From Opitutaceae bacterium (lineage in GTDB: Bacteria > Verrucomicrobiota > Verrucomicrobiia > Opitutales > Opitutaceae): a stretch of 64,000 nt of DNA. Position numbers and translations under genes: made by a program. The stretch covers positions 62,001 to 126,000 of the forward strand of contig JAIXWF010000008.1 in NCBI GenBank assembly GCA_027482185.1, given 5' to 3'. This document shows, piece after piece, positions 35,476 through 46,112 of this stretch (the stretch's first letter is position 1; every line of letters begins with the position of its first letter). The notes beneath the pieces are model-generated. The model saw only the letters and a list, made by a program, of their open reading frames with translations, was not told the origin of the DNA and made no database searches.

Positions 35476-35481
35476 AGTGGC

Positions 35482-36762
35482 TCAAGCCGCCGGTTGTTTC
35501 TTGCCGAAGGCGGGGTCGATCTTGAGGCGGGCGATGACGATGAAGGACGGGATCGTGCAGACGAGGACCCAGATGAAGAAGTTGACGTAGCCGATGTGGT
35601 CCTGGATCCAGCCGGCGGCCATGCCCGGCAGCATCATGCCGAGGGCCATGAAGCCGGTGCAGATCGCGTAGTGCGCGGTTTTGTGCGGGCCGTCGGCGAC
35701 GAGCATCATGTAGACCATGTAGGCGGTGAAACCGAAGCCGTAGCCGAATTGCTCGACGGCGAGCGCGGAGCCGACGATCCAGAGGCTTGACGGCTGCGCG
35801 AAGGCGAGGAGCAAGAACGCGACGTTGGGCGCGTGCATCGCGAGGATCATCGGCCAGAGCATGCGTTTCAGGCCGAAGCGGGAGATGATCCAGCCGCCGA
35901 CGAGGCCGCCGAGCGTGAGCGCGATGATGCCGACGGTGCCGTAGACAATGCCGACCTGCTGCGTGGTGAGGCCGAGCCCGCCGACGTCGCGTTTGTCGAG
36001 GAGGAAGGGCGACATCAGTTTCAGCGCCTGCGATTCGGCGAGCCGATAGAGGAGCAGAAACGCGAGCGTGGTGAGGATGCCGGGTTTGCGGAGGAAGTCG
36101 GCGAAGACGGCGAAGAAATCGCGGATCGGGTTGTCGCCGCTGGCGGTGGCGTGGTCGGCGGCGGGCTTCGGCAGGGAGAAGAAGTGGCAGGTGCCGACGA
36201 TCAGAAACACGACGGCGAGCAGGCCGAAGACGAGGGTCCAGGCCTCCGTGACGCTGCCGGTGGACTCGGTCCACATGCCCGCAAGGTAAACGAGCCCGCC
36301 CTGCGCAGTGAGCGAGGCGAGGCGGTAGAACGTGCTGCGCACGCCGACGAAGGCGGCCTGTTGGCCCGCGGGCATCGCGAGCAGATAGAAACCGTCGGCG
36401 GCGATGTCGTGCGTGGCGGAGGCGAAGGCCATGAGCCAGAACACGGCGAGCGAGAGCTGGAAGAATTTCGGTCCCGGCAAGGTCAGCGCGACGAGGGCGA
36501 AGGCGAGGCCGATGAGAAATTGGAGCGAGACGATCCAGAAGCGCTTCGTGCGGAAGAGATCCACGAGGGGCGACCAGAGCGGTTTGATGACCCAGGGCAG
36601 GTAGAGCCAGCTCGTGTAGAGGGCGATGTCGGTGTTGGAGACGCCGAGGTTTTTGTAGAGCACCGTCGAGAGCGTCATGACGACGACGTACGGGATGCCC
36701 TGCGCGAAATAGAGCGTGGGAATCCAGGCCCAGGGGGAGCGGCCGGCGGGGGCGGAAGACAT
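35482..36762 (-). CDS. AmpG-like MFS muropeptide permease
   Basis: 426 residues with twelve predicted transmembrane helices. The N-terminus with LYFAQGIPYVVV and the segment NLGVSNTDIALYTSWLYLPW are typical of AmpG permeases, which import GlcNAc-anhydroMurNAc peptides. The central cytoplasmic loop and GSALAVEQFGYGFGFTAYM also fit. It is between namZ (convergent) and nagZ (117 bases downstream on the same strand reading), which supports the muropeptide role over a general MFS transporter. Confidence 0.85.
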   Translation of the reverse strand: MSSAPAGRSPWAWIPTLYFAQGIPYVVVMTLSTVLYKNLGVSNTDIALYTSWLYLPWVIKPLWSPLVDLFRTKRFWIVSLQFLIGLAFALVALTLPGPKFFQLSLAVFWLMAFASATHDIAADGFYLLAMPAGQQAAFVGVRSTFYRLASLTAQGGLVYLAGMWTESTGSVTEAWTLVFGLLAVVFLIVGTCHFFSLPKPAADHATASGDNPIRDFFAVFADFLRKPGILTTLAFLLLYRLAESQALKLMSPFLLDKRDVGGLGLTTQQVGIVYGTVGIIALTLGGLVGGWIISRFGLKRMLWPMILAMHAPNVAFLLLAFAQPSSLWIVGSALAVEQFGYGFGFTAYMVYMMLVADGPHKTAHYAICTGFMALGMMLPGMAAGWIQDHIGYVNFFIWVLVCTIPSFIVIARLKIDPAFGKKQPAA

Positions 36763-36776
36763 GGGGGGAAAAGATA

Positions 36777-36879
36777 AAACCGGAATGCGGAGACCGGAAA
36801 CCGGAGGGCTGATGGCTGAACGCTGAACGCTGGGAGCTGAAGGCTGCTGGCTTCGAGCTTTCAGCTTAAAGCTTACGGC
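36777..36879. repeat. Repeat E and F words between the AmpG-like gene and nagZ
   Basis: CCGGAATGCGGAGACCGGAA words (E), then GGCTGATGGCTGAACGCTGA words (F) with the complementary GCTTTCAGCTTAAAGC further on. It fills the entire 117-base spacer. Promoter elements for the permease gene must lie inside or overlap it. Confidence 0.6.
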
Positions 36880-37941
36880 TTACCGCCCCGCGATTTTTTC
36901 CTTCAACGCCAACACGCGGGTGCAGGATTCGTCGATGCGGGATTCGGGAATGCGGCCGGAGGCGACGGCGCGTTCGATGATCGCGATGGCCTTGGGGGCG
37001 ATGTCGGGGTCGTAGCTGAGGTTGTTGCCGAAGCAGAGGACGTCGATGCCGGCCTCGAGGGCGAGGGGCACGGAGTTCTCGAGGCCGTACTGGCTCGAGA
37101 TCGCTTTCATTTCCATGTCGTCGCTGGTGATCAGGCCTTGGAAACCGAGTTGGCGGCGAAGGATTCCGGTGATGACGGCGGGCGAGAGCGTGGCGGGGCG
37201 CGCGGGGTCGAGGCGGGCGTTGAAGACGTGCGCGCTCATGATGACGTCGATCGCGCCGGCTTCGATGAGACGGCGGAACGGGAGCAATTCGCGTTCGTGC
37301 CAGGTGGCGGTGACGTCGACGAGGCCGAGGTGGGTGTCGCCCTTCGCGCTGCCGTGGCCGGGGAAGTGTTTGGCGCAGGCGAGGACGCCGGTGTCGCGGT
37401 GGGCGCGGGCGAAGGCGAGGGCGTGGCGGGCGACGGCTTCGGGATCGGCGGCGAAGCTGCGGCGTTTGCCCTTGATGATCGGGTTGTCGGGGTTGGCGTC
37501 GAGGTCGACGACGGGGGCGAGGTTGAGATTGAAGCCGGCTTCCTTGAGCGTGCGCGCGGTGGCGGCGGCGTGGCGGTAGGTTTCCGCGGGGTCGTCGATC
37601 CGGCCGAGTTCCTCGTGGGAAATGCTGTCGGGGAAACCGTAGACGGCTTTGAGCCGGTTGACGCGGCCGCCCTCCTGGTCGACGGAGGTCAGAAGCGGGA
37701 TTTTCGCGTGGGATTGGAAGTGCGCGAGGAGGGCTTTGACCTGGGCGGGGGACTCGACGTTGCGGCGGCCGGCGGTGCCGTTGGCCATTTCCTGGTCGAA
37801 GAAAATTACGCCGCCGACGCCGAGGTCGCGGATATCGCGGACGGCGAGTTCGCATTCCGCGGGATGGCAGCCGCGGAAGCCGACGTTGAGCAATTGGCCG
37901 ATTTTCGCGCGCAGCGAAAGGCCGGCGAGCAGGGAGGACAT
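36880..37941 (-). CDS. nagZ: GH3 beta-N-acetylhexosaminidase
   Basis: 353 residues, the short single-domain GH3 form. Removes GlcNAc from muropeptides. The NagZ signature KHFPGHGSAKGDTH, the catalytic nucleophile in ITSDDMEMKAI and the substrate loop SVDQEGGRVNRL are all present. No signal peptide from the ATG at 37941, so it is cytoplasmic; an upstream ATG at 37992 would add 17 unrelated residues. Confidence 0.93.
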   Translation of the reverse strand: MSSLLAGLSLRAKIGQLLNVGFRGCHPAECELAVRDIRDLGVGGVIFFDQEMANGTAGRRNVESPAQVKALLAHFQSHAKIPLLTSVDQEGGRVNRLKAVYGFPDSISHEELGRIDDPAETYRHAAATARTLKEAGFNLNLAPVVDLDANPDNPIIKGKRRSFAADPEAVARHALAFARAHRDTGVLACAKHFPGHGSAKGDTHLGLVDVTATWHERELLPFRRLIEAGAIDVIMSAHVFNARLDPARPATLSPAVITGILRRQLGFQGLITSDDMEMKAISSQYGLENSVPLALEAGIDVLCFGNNLSYDPDIAPKAIAIIERAVASGRIPESRIDESCTRVLALKEKIAGR

Positions 37942-37973
37942 GGGGCGAGGAAAACCCCGAATGGCGAGCGGGG

Positions 37974-38110
37974 CAAAACCGGAATCTCCCAAAACCGGAA
38001 TGCGGAAACCGGAGACCGGACACAGGCAGCGATGCCGGCGGATTCGGGCGGTGGATCGCTCCGCTATTCAGACGGTTTCCGGTCTCCGGTTTCCGAGTTC
38101 CGGTTTCTCA
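37974..38110. repeat. Palindromic repeat E
   Basis: Left arm AAAACCGGAATCTCCC and GCGGAAACCGGAGACCGGA; right arm at 38073-38110 CGGTTTCCGGTCTCCGGTTT then CCGAGTTCCGGTTT. Pairing arms of ~38 bases with a ~50-base loop. It separates nagZ from the 3' end of the TonB-dependent receptor and reaches the receptor's last codon. Confidence 0.75.
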
Positions 38111-41100
38111 AAATTCAAACGTGTTCGTGATCGTCCACTTGTTCGGCTGGGGGATGCGGGCGCTGGCGATCTGGCCGTTGGGTTGGGCGGTGACGGCGAG
38201 GAGGTCTTCGTCGGCGAGGAGGTCGCGGACGTTGAGCTGGATGCTCCAGCGGATCTTGTCGCCGAAGACGCGTTTGCCGTAGCGGATCCAGGCGTCGAAC
38301 TTGAGATCGTCGCTGCCGTAGTAGGGACGGGTGACATCGTAGACCCAGGCGCCGATTTCGTTGCGTTTGACGGGGAAGCCGACGGCGACCTTGCCCTGCC
38401 AGCGGGCGGCGCCGCCGACGCTGAAGCCGCGGAGCTTGCCGGAACGGAAATCGTAATTGGTGACGTAGTTGAAACGCCACTTGCGCAGTTCCTGGACGGG
38501 CGAGCCGTTGGCGGCGACGGCGTTGAGGTACGGCACGTACATGTTGTTGATCGCGAGGATGCCGAGGTGGGAGGTGCCGAAGGAGTTGAAATAATGGATG
38601 TCCTCGAAGCCTTCCATTTCGCGGATGTTGGTCGCGATGCGGCCGTTGCCGTCGGTCCAGAGCGGGAGATTGCGTTCGATGAATTCCTTCATGTCGGCGC
38701 CGACGTTGGAGCGCTGGGCCTGCTGGCGGGCGGCGTTGAAGGTCATGCGCCAGTTGGGCGTGGCGTTCCAGGTGCCCTCGAATTCCCAGCCTTCGGAGAC
38801 GGTGTCGGCGATGTTGCCGACGTTGGGCGGGCGGGTGGCGGACCAATTGCCGCCGTTGGGCAGCTGGCTGAAGTTCCAGGATTGGACGAGGAGCGGGTCG
38901 ACGGGGCGGAGCCATTCCTCGCGGGTGCGCTGGGTGAACCACTGGTTGCGGAACGTGGTCTCGGCGGGCGTGAGCGCGGGGTTGAGCACGTTGGCCTGGG
39001 CGGGATTGGTGAGGCTGGCGCGGAGCGGGAGGTAGCGCGGATCGCTCGGGGAGAAGCCGAACCACTTGTTGATGACGACCTCGCTTGTATTCGAACCGCG
39101 GAGACCGTTCATGGCGCGGACGACGTCGTTGCCGGGCCAGAACGTGTTGTAGAACGTGGCGCCGTCGTTGGCCTGCGTGGTGCGGTAGCGGTTCACGCGG
39201 AGGGTGAATTTGCGGTCGAGAAACGAGAGGGTGCCGCCGATGTCCTTGGTCTGGCCGGAGGGCGGCGCGAAGGGACGGCCGTACACGTCGGCGAGGGTGG
39301 AATTGGGGCGGAAGTTTTTCGATTCGTTCCAAGAGAGGCTGACGTCCATGCCGCGGGGGAGGCGGCGTTTGACGGCATCGGGCGCGTGGAGGACGGCGCT
39401 CCAGCTGACAGTGGTGTCCTTGGCGTAGATCGTGGGCGTGGACGGGTAGACCCAGGCGGGGTTGTAGGGATCGGTCTCGCCGGTGCCGGACGCGAGGCGG
39501 GCGGGGCCGGCGTCGCGGAGGGCGAATTCGTCCTGGCGCCAGCCGACGAGGCCGACGACCTTGTCGTCGAGGAAGTAGCTTTGCCAGATGCCGGACCAGC
39601 TCTTGGTGCGGTTGCGGTTTTTCGAGGCGCCGGAGTAGAGCTTGGAGATGTCGCGGTCGCTGGCGGAGATGACGGTGACGGGGACGCGGGCCATCTGGTT
39701 GGTGCGGGCGTCGAAGACGAGGGCGGTGCCGGAGGCCTGGGGCGTATGGTCGGCGGTGATACCGGGGATGTTGGCGCCGGCGGGGGAGTTGAGGCCGGCG
39801 ATGGAGTTGCCGAGGTAGTGGAGGCCGGCGTACGACGGGTAGGTGGTGGCGGCGGGGTTGTTGGCGTAGACGTTGAGGTCGAGGCCGTAGGAGTAGCCGT
39901 TGATGGAGCGGTTGAAGTTTTCGCTGCGCTGGTCGGTCCAGGTGCCGGTGAAAACATGGCGGCCGAAGTGGCGGCGGAGGCCGCGGTCGCGGCGGAAGTC
40001 GAGGGTGGCGTAGGCGGTGCCGCGGTAGGCTTCGCGGACGGTGTCGGCGAAGTTGTTGCCGATGGAATCGGAGGCGACGAAGGGGCGGCCGAAGTTGGGA
40101 TTCGGGGTGCCGTCCACGAGCTTGCTCTGCATGTCGACGAAGAGCGTGTAGGCGTCGAAGCCGAACATGCCGAAGTTGTCGCGGTTGTAGGTCTGCTTGT
40201 CGTAGGCGAACTCGAAGCCGACGAGATCGCGGAGGAAGGTCTGGCGGACGGTGGCGTTGACGGCGCGGAGGCCGGACTGTTCGCGTTTGTTGGGGCCGTC
40301 GAGGAGCTGGTCGTAGAAGTTGAAGACGGAGGGATCGCGGAGTTCCTGGTAGCGCCAGAGGCCGGTGTAGGCCTGGCCGGCGGGGGCGAATTGGCGGTTG
40401 AGGAAGAAATTCGGGTTGTTGCCCTGGGCGGTGTAGGCGCCGACGGCGAACCACTGGGTGAACGGGGTGCCGCCGCGGCCGATCATGAAGGGCGGGACGT
40501 TGCCGCCGCCCTGGGCGGCGCTGGCGTGGTCGGTGAAGACGGCGGCGACTTGGCCGAACCAGCGGCCGGGGGCGCCGAGGTGGGCGAAGAGGAGCGGGTT
40601 GGAAGTGACGGCGGTGGGGTTGGTGGGATCGACGGAGGCCTTGTTGAGGACGTTGTACCAGACGCTGAGACCGTCGTGGGGGGGAGTGGGCCGCGGGCGG
40701 TTGGAATTCTGGCGGCCGCCCTCGTAGCTGACTTGGATCTGGGTGAGGCCGTGGCGGACGAGCTTGGGCTCGAATTTCAGCGCGGCGAAGATGCGGCGGT
40801 CCTGCTCGAAGGCGGGGCGCTGGCGGTATTCCTCGCGTTTGTTGAGGGCGATGAAGCGGAGGGCGAGGAGGTCTTTGGCGAGGGGGGTGTTGACGTCGAG
40901 GACCTCGCGGTGGGAGTCGAAGCGGCCGAAGCTCTGGGTGATCGAGTAGGACGGTTTCCGGAGGTTCGCGGTCTTGAGCTGGTTGTTGATGATGCCGGCG
41001 GGGGATCCGAGACCGAAGAGGATGGCGTTGGCGCCGCGGGAAATGTCGATGCGCTCGGTGTTGTAGGAATCGAGCGGGATCGAGGTGAGGAAGAAGTCGC

Positions 41101-41560
41101 GGGTGAGGTCGGCGCCGGCGAGGCCGCGGACGCGCGTGGCGGTGCTGGGGCTCTGGAGCGTGCCTTCGGCGCTGGAGAAACCGTTGCCGGTGGCCACGCC
41201 GGAGAAGTTGCCCTCGAAGCCGCCGATTTCGGTGTTGGTGGTGTAGATGAGGATGTCGCGGGCGTTGGTCGACGCGGTGTCGGCGAGCAATTGCGCGGTG
41301 ACGACGGAGATGGCGGCGCCGACATCGCGGAGGTCGGTGCGCAGGCGGGTGCCGGCGAGCGTGGAGGTGGCGGCGTAGCCGCGGTCCTCGGATTCGACGA
41401 CGACGAAAGGCGTGAGCGAAAGCGGTTCCTCGGCCGCGGCGGTGCCGACAGCGGCGGCGGGTTTGGCGGCGACGGCGGTCTGGGCGCGGAGCGCGGGGAC
41501 GGCGAGGAGGGCCAGGCCGGCGGCCAGCACCGGGAGACGGAGCAGGGAGGAGTTGGGCAT
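38108..41560 (-). CDS. TonB-dependent outer-membrane receptor
   Basis: 1150 residues. Signal peptide (LPVLAAGLALLAVPALRAQ), a plug domain at about 50-200 (GTRLRTDLRDVGAAISVVT, TRVRGLAGADLTRDFF, RIDISRGANAILFGLGSPAG) and a large barrel ending in the canonical terminal Phe (ITNTFEF). It is of the long Opitutus-type group without the SusC N-terminal extension. A SusD partner is absent. The substrate is unknown; the neighbouring nagZ/AmpG genes suggest wall fragments or amino sugars, but siderophore or glycan uptake is equally possible. Confidence 0.9.
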   Translation of the reverse strand: MPNSSLLRLPVLAAGLALLAVPALRAQTAVAAKPAAAVGTAAAEEPLSLTPFVVVESEDRGYAATSTLAGTRLRTDLRDVGAAISVVTAQLLADTASTNARDILIYTTNTEIGGFEGNFSGVATGNGFSSAEGTLQSPSTATRVRGLAGADLTRDFFLTSIPLDSYNTERIDISRGANAILFGLGSPAGIINNQLKTANLRKPSYSITQSFGRFDSHREVLDVNTPLAKDLLALRFIALNKREEYRQRPAFEQDRRIFAALKFEPKLVRHGLTQIQVSYEGGRQNSNRPRPTPPHDGLSVWYNVLNKASVDPTNPTAVTSNPLLFAHLGAPGRWFGQVAAVFTDHASAAQGGGNVPPFMIGRGGTPFTQWFAVGAYTAQGNNPNFFLNRQFAPAGQAYTGLWRYQELRDPSVFNFYDQLLDGPNKREQSGLRAVNATVRQTFLRDLVGFEFAYDKQTYNRDNFGMFGFDAYTLFVDMQSKLVDGTPNPNFGRPFVASDSIGNNFADTVREAYRGTAYATLDFRRDRGLRRHFGRHVFTGTWTDQRSENFNRSINGYSYGLDLNVYANNPAATTYPSYAGLHYLGNSIAGLNSPAGANIPGITADHTPQASGTALVFDARTNQMARVPVTVISASDRDISKLYSGASKNRNRTKSWSGIWQSYFLDDKVVGLVGWRQDEFALRDAGPARLASGTGETDPYNPAWVYPSTPTIYAKDTTVSWSAVLHAPDAVKRRLPRGMDVSLSWNESKNFRPNSTLADVYGRPFAPPSGQTKDIGGTLSFLDRKFTLRVNRYRTTQANDGATFYNTFWPGNDVVRAMNGLRGSNTSEVVINKWFGFSPSDPRYLPLRASLTNPAQANVLNPALTPAETTFRNQWFTQRTREEWLRPVDPLLVQSWNFSQLPNGGNWSATRPPNVGNIADTVSEGWEFEGTWNATPNWRMTFNAARQQAQRSNVGADMKEFIERNLPLWTDGNGRIATNIREMEGFEDIHYFNSFGTSHLGILAINNMYVPYLNAVAANGSPVQELRKWRFNYVTNYDFRSGKLRGFSVGGAARWQGKVAVGFPVKRNEIGAWVYDVTRPYYGSDDLKFDAWIRYGKRVFGDKIRWSIQLNVRDLLADEDLLAVTAQPNGQIASARIPQPNKWTITNTFEF

Positions 41561-41736
41561 GAGGGCGGAGGTGAACCGCCGGCGCAGCGACGACGTCGCG
41601 GGGTTTTGCCGGCGGAGGACCGAAACAGGAACAATCCCGGCCCGCTTTGGCTACACCGATTATCCGGGCGGTTACCTTTTGCGGGGCCGCCGTCCGCGGC
41701 AGGCGGGATCCGAAACCCGGATACGCCCGAATCCGG

Positions 41737-42297
41737 TCATTCCGCCTGGGGCAGGAAATTCAGGGCGAGGAAATCGACCGCGGAGCGGAGGTCCGAAGTG
41801 AGGGCGCCGATTTCGTGCTGGAGCGGATTTTCGGCGACTGCGGCGGCGGCGCGGGGGACGACGGCGCCGACCATGCGGCTGGAGAATTCCTGCGCGGCGG
41901 CCGCCATCGCGACCGTTTCCGCCGGGGTGATCCGCGGGGCCGGCACAGCGGCGGGGCGGCCGACGTAGACGGCGAGGGCCAGCGTGACGGCGAAGGCGGC
42001 GGCGGTCGCGGCGCCGAACCAGGCGCGTTCGCCGGCGGCGGCGCGCGCGGAAGCGGGGGCGCGGGCGGCGCGGACGGAACGCAGGAGGCGGGCCTCGAAA
42101 TCGTCGGCGGGGGCGGGCCGCGCGGCGGGGGCGGCGCGGCGCAGACCGAGGTCGAGGGCGGCGACGGCGCGGAAGTGGCGTTGGCAATCGGGGCAGCCGG
42201 CGACGTGGGCGGACGAGGCGGGACCGGCGCCGAGGGCGCAGTGGAAACGGGCGACGCGGCAGGCGAGACGGACGGCGGTCGGGGCGGCGGAGTTCAT
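41737..42297 (-). CDS. ZAS-type anti-sigma factor, membrane anchored
   Basis: 186 residues. The N-terminal HVAGCPDC is the HxxxCxxC core of zinc-binding anti-sigma (ZAS) domains. One transmembrane helix follows at about 95-115 (ATAAAFAVTLALAVYVG), then a ~70-residue extracytoplasmic part. Its ATG overlaps the TGA of the ECF sigma gene (ATGA), the usual sigma/anti-sigma pairing. The 176 bases between it and the TonB receptor hold no gene. Confidence 0.8.
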   Translation of the reverse strand: MNSAAPTAVRLACRVARFHCALGAGPASSAHVAGCPDCQRHFRAVAALDLGLRRAAPAARPAPADDFEARLLRSVRAARAPASARAAAGERAWFGAATAAAFAVTLALAVYVGRPAAVPAPRITPAETVAMAAAAQEFSSRMVGAVVPRAAAAVAENPLQHEIGALTSDLRSAVDFLALNFLPQAE

Positions 42298-42884
42298 GCG
42301 GGCGTTCCGGTTTTCAGCAGTTTCTGGCGGGCGCGGTGGACGAGGACCTTCACGTGGATTTGCGTGAGGCCCATGAGGCGGGCGGTTTCGTCGAGCGGGA
42401 GTTCCTCGGCGCAGCGCAGCCAGAGGGCCTCGAATTCGCGGGCGGACAACGTGCGGCGGGCGCGGGCCCAGAGCGCGTCGGCCTGGTCGCGCAATTCGGT
42501 CTCGCCCGCGGGGGACATTTCGCCGCCGGCGAGATCGAAGGGCAGTTCGTCCCAGCGCGGGCCGTCGCGGAAATGGTTCAGCGCGGTGCGCCGCGCGATG
42601 GTGAGCAGCCAGGGAATCAGGGGGCGCGCGGGATCGGCGCGGTCGAGGGAGCGGAGGGCTTTGATGAACGTCTGCTGCGTGAGGTCTTCGGCGTCCGCGC
42701 GGTGGCGCGTCATCTGGCAGAGATAGCCGAAGACGCGGCGGTGGTGGAGGCGGACGAGGTCGTCGAGCGCGCGGGCGTCGCCGGCGACGGCGGCGCGGAG
42801 CAGCGCGCTTTCCTCGGGCGACGCAAGCGCCGCTTCCGGGAGGGAAGCGGCGGGGGCCGACGGGAGGGTGGCGACGTGGTCCAT
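42294..42884 (-). CDS. ECF-family RNA polymerase sigma factor
   Basis: 196 residues. Region 2 with RRVFGYLCQMTRHRADAEDLTQQTF and region 4 with LSAREFEALWLRCAEELPLDE (each motif shown is conserved across ECF sigmas) are separated by a short linker. It is encoded directly before the ZAS anti-sigma gene and nine bases after the hypothetical secreted protein, at the end of the ABC transporter gene run. It may control that run in response to envelope stress; this is inference from position. Confidence 0.9.
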   Translation of the reverse strand: MDHVATLPSAPAASLPEAALASPEESALLRAAVAGDARALDDLVRLHHRRVFGYLCQMTRHRADAEDLTQQTFIKALRSLDRADPARPLIPWLLTIARRTALNHFRDGPRWDELPFDLAGGEMSPAGETELRDQADALWARARRTLSAREFEALWLRCAEELPLDETARLMGLTQIHVKVLVHRARQKLLKTGTPA

Positions 42885-42893
42885 GGCCGCGGC

Positions 42894-44291
42894 TCAGCGC
42901 GTCGCCGGGGCCGCGGGGGCGGGCGGCTGCTTGCTCACGCTGACGGCGAAGCGGGCCTTGCGTTCGGCATCGTCGGCGTAGGCGACCCGGAGAGTGTAGG
43001 TGCCGTCGACGCCGGGGAATTGGACCTGCGACATCGTGCCGCGGACGTTGCGCATGGCCGCTTGGCGGAAGACGAGCGGCGACCCTTTGCCGTCGGCGGG
43101 CATGAGCTCGAGGCGGTCGAAGCGGGCGTTGCGTCCGCCGCCGGCCGTGCGGCCGAGGGTGATGGTGGCGCCGTTGTAAAGGGGGACGTTTTCGATCGTG
43201 CGCCAGTGCAGGCCGTCGACGGCGGCATCGGCGGGGACGTCGGCGGCGTTCCACTCGGCGAGGACGTTGCCGGCGACGATCGGGGAGGCGTTGCGGGCGG
43301 CGGCGGGTTTGGCCTCGGCGGTGGCCTGGAGGCTCTTGACCATGCTTGCGAGGCGGGCGCTCGAGTAGGCGAGGTCGAGGATCACGGTGTCGCCGGTGCG
43401 GCTGACGGCGGTGGAGTTGAGAAATTCGGCGAGCTGTTTGTCGGTGGTTTCGGCGAGGGAAAGCATCGCGGTCATGCCCTGGAGAATCTTCATGAGTTTC
43501 TCGGCGTTGGCGGCGGACGAGGCGACGAGTTCGGCGCGGGCGAAGGTATCGGAACCGCGTTCGCCGAGGGCGAGGGAGCCGGAGCCGGCGAGTTGGAGCA
43601 TGCGGGTCTGCGGGGCGTTGGGACCGAAGAAGGCGTCGGTCGGCACGACCGTGGCGGTGAAGAGGTAGGCGTCGGCGGCCTTGGCGGCGAGGCGGCCGAG
43701 GGCGGAGTCGGCGGCTTTGGCGAGCGAAGGAGCGGCGCCACGGATCACGGCGTGGGCCTGCAGGAGGCGTTCTTTCGATTTGCTGACGAGGACGACGGGC
43801 TCGGGCGGGAAGGCGACGAGCACGTGGGGCTTGGCGCCGGGGGCGGCCTTGGCGTCGGAAATCGAGTAGACGGGAAACGGATACCCGGCGGCTTCGGCGA
43901 AGACCTTCGGTTCCGCGAGGGTGCCTTGGAGCAGGACGCTCTCGGCGATCTTGCGGAGTTCGGCGGTGCCTTGGGCGACGAGGACGCCGTCGATCGCGGC
44001 GGGATCCTTCTCGAGGTTGGTGCCGTAGGCGGTGAGGGCGCCGACGGTCTTGAGGACGCGGGGGATATCGAGGCCGATGGTGCCGCCCGTGGCTTCGGCC
44101 TGGGACTTTTCGATGGCGGCGACGAGTTCCTTGCCGAGTTCGCTGGCGCGGAGGCGGTCGAAGTCGGCGTGGACGACCCAGCGGGCGTCGGCGGCGACGA
44201 CGGCGGGGTTGTAGGCGGCGGCCGCGTCGGCGGCGGCGAGGGCGAGGAGCGGGAGCGCGAGGAGCGCGCGGCGGAGGGAGCGGAGATACAT
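42894..44291 (-). CDS. Secreted protein of unknown function
   Basis: 465 residues with a signal peptide (LRRALLALPLLALAAADAAAA). No catalytic motif recognised. Internal features are ADARWVVHADFDRLRASELG near the start, FPPEPVVLVSKSKERLLQ in the middle and a C-terminal ~120-residue beta-rich region (GSPLVFRQAAMRNVRG, GTYTLRVAYADDAERKARF). It shares some patterns with uncharacterised DUF3352-like periplasmic proteins. It lies between the ABC permease and the sigma factor, nine bases before the latter, so it is probably part of the same envelope-related operon. Confidence 0.7.
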   Translation of the reverse strand: MYLRSLRRALLALPLLALAAADAAAAYNPAVVAADARWVVHADFDRLRASELGKELVAAIEKSQAEATGGTIGLDIPRVLKTVGALTAYGTNLEKDPAAIDGVLVAQGTAELRKIAESVLLQGTLAEPKVFAEAAGYPFPVYSISDAKAAPGAKPHVLVAFPPEPVVLVSKSKERLLQAHAVIRGAAPSLAKAADSALGRLAAKAADAYLFTATVVPTDAFFGPNAPQTRMLQLAGSGSLALGERGSDTFARAELVASSAANAEKLMKILQGMTAMLSLAETTDKQLAEFLNSTAVSRTGDTVILDLAYSSARLASMVKSLQATAEAKPAAARNASPIVAGNVLAEWNAADVPADAAVDGLHWRTIENVPLYNGATITLGRTAGGGRNARFDRLELMPADGKGSPLVFRQAAMRNVRGTMSQVQFPGVDGTYTLRVAYADDAERKARFAVSVSKQPPAPAAPATR

Positions 44292-44346
44292 GCGGGAGGA
44301 GGTTGCCGGGAGTACCCCGGACCGGGGCCGGCGGTTACGGAAAACT

Positions 44347-45146
44347 TCAGGCTTCGCGCGCGCCGCTGCCGGCGAATTCGCGGCGCGCGAAGAGCGCAGC
44401 GGCGACGGCGAGCAGCGCGGCGGCGGCCGCGAGCAGGAGCGCGAAGGCGCCGGCCGCGCCGAGGTGGCCCGGGGCGGTTTCGCCGGCGCGGAGCAGCAGC
44501 GGATCGAGCAGGCCGCGCAGGTGGCGCACGAGCGAGAGCCAGCCGAGCTGGGTGGGGACATTGCCGAGGCCGACCTCGATGGCGCCGCCGTAGACGAGGC
44601 CGACGATGACGTAGCGCGACGTGAGCAACCCGCAGAGAAACCCGAGGGCGCCGTAGACGACGATCGCGAGCACCTGCGCGAGCAACAGGAGCGGCAGGGC
44701 GGCGGCGAACGCGTCGTCGCCGCGCCAGACGGCGACGCCGGCGAGCACGCCGAGGGCGGGCAGAAATTCGAGTTGCGCGCAGGCGGTGTGCGCGAGGTAA
44801 CGGAAAAACAGATACACGGGGCGCCGCACCGGGCGGGTGAAGACGTAGTCGACGGCGTCGGCCCGCAGGTCGTCGCGCATCGCGCCGGCGGCGGAGACGA
44901 AGGCGAGCACGGGCACGAGGAAACAGGCGTGGAAGCCGGCGGCCCAGGCGGCGAGGCGGTCGGCGTCGGACGTGCGCGCGGTGGCGGCGACGGCGAGCAC
45001 GGCGAGGAGCGCGAGCAGGCCGGCGACGGTGAGCAAGTGGCGCGGGGAGATCAGCCGGCGCGCGGTCAGGCGCCAGATGCCGCCGAAGACGGCGCCGGCG
45101 GCGGGGGCCGGGCGGGGCGCGGAGCGGGAAATGGCGGCGGGCGGGT

Positions 45147-45150
<4 letters not shown>
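44347..45150 (-). CDS. ABC-2 type transporter permease (system 2)
   Basis: 267 residues with six predicted transmembrane helices. ABC-2 permease features are the early amphipathic region DYVFTRPVRRPVYLFFRY and the LVYGGAIEVGLG segment. Its ATG overlaps the TGA of the ATPase gene (ATGA), so the two form one exporter. The transported molecule is unknown. Confidence 0.8.

Positions 45151-46108
<958 letters not shown>

Positions 46109-46112
<4 letters not shown>

Noticed and set aside
37649-41968. 1439-residue open reading frame on the plus strand
   Set aside because: Gly/Val/Glu-rich shadow of the TonB-dependent receptor and nagZ caused by high GC content; no domain, no signal peptide.
42336-44609. 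757-residue plus-strand open reading frame
   Set aside because: Antisense to the ECF sigma factor and the secreted protein; low-complexity GC-rich translation.
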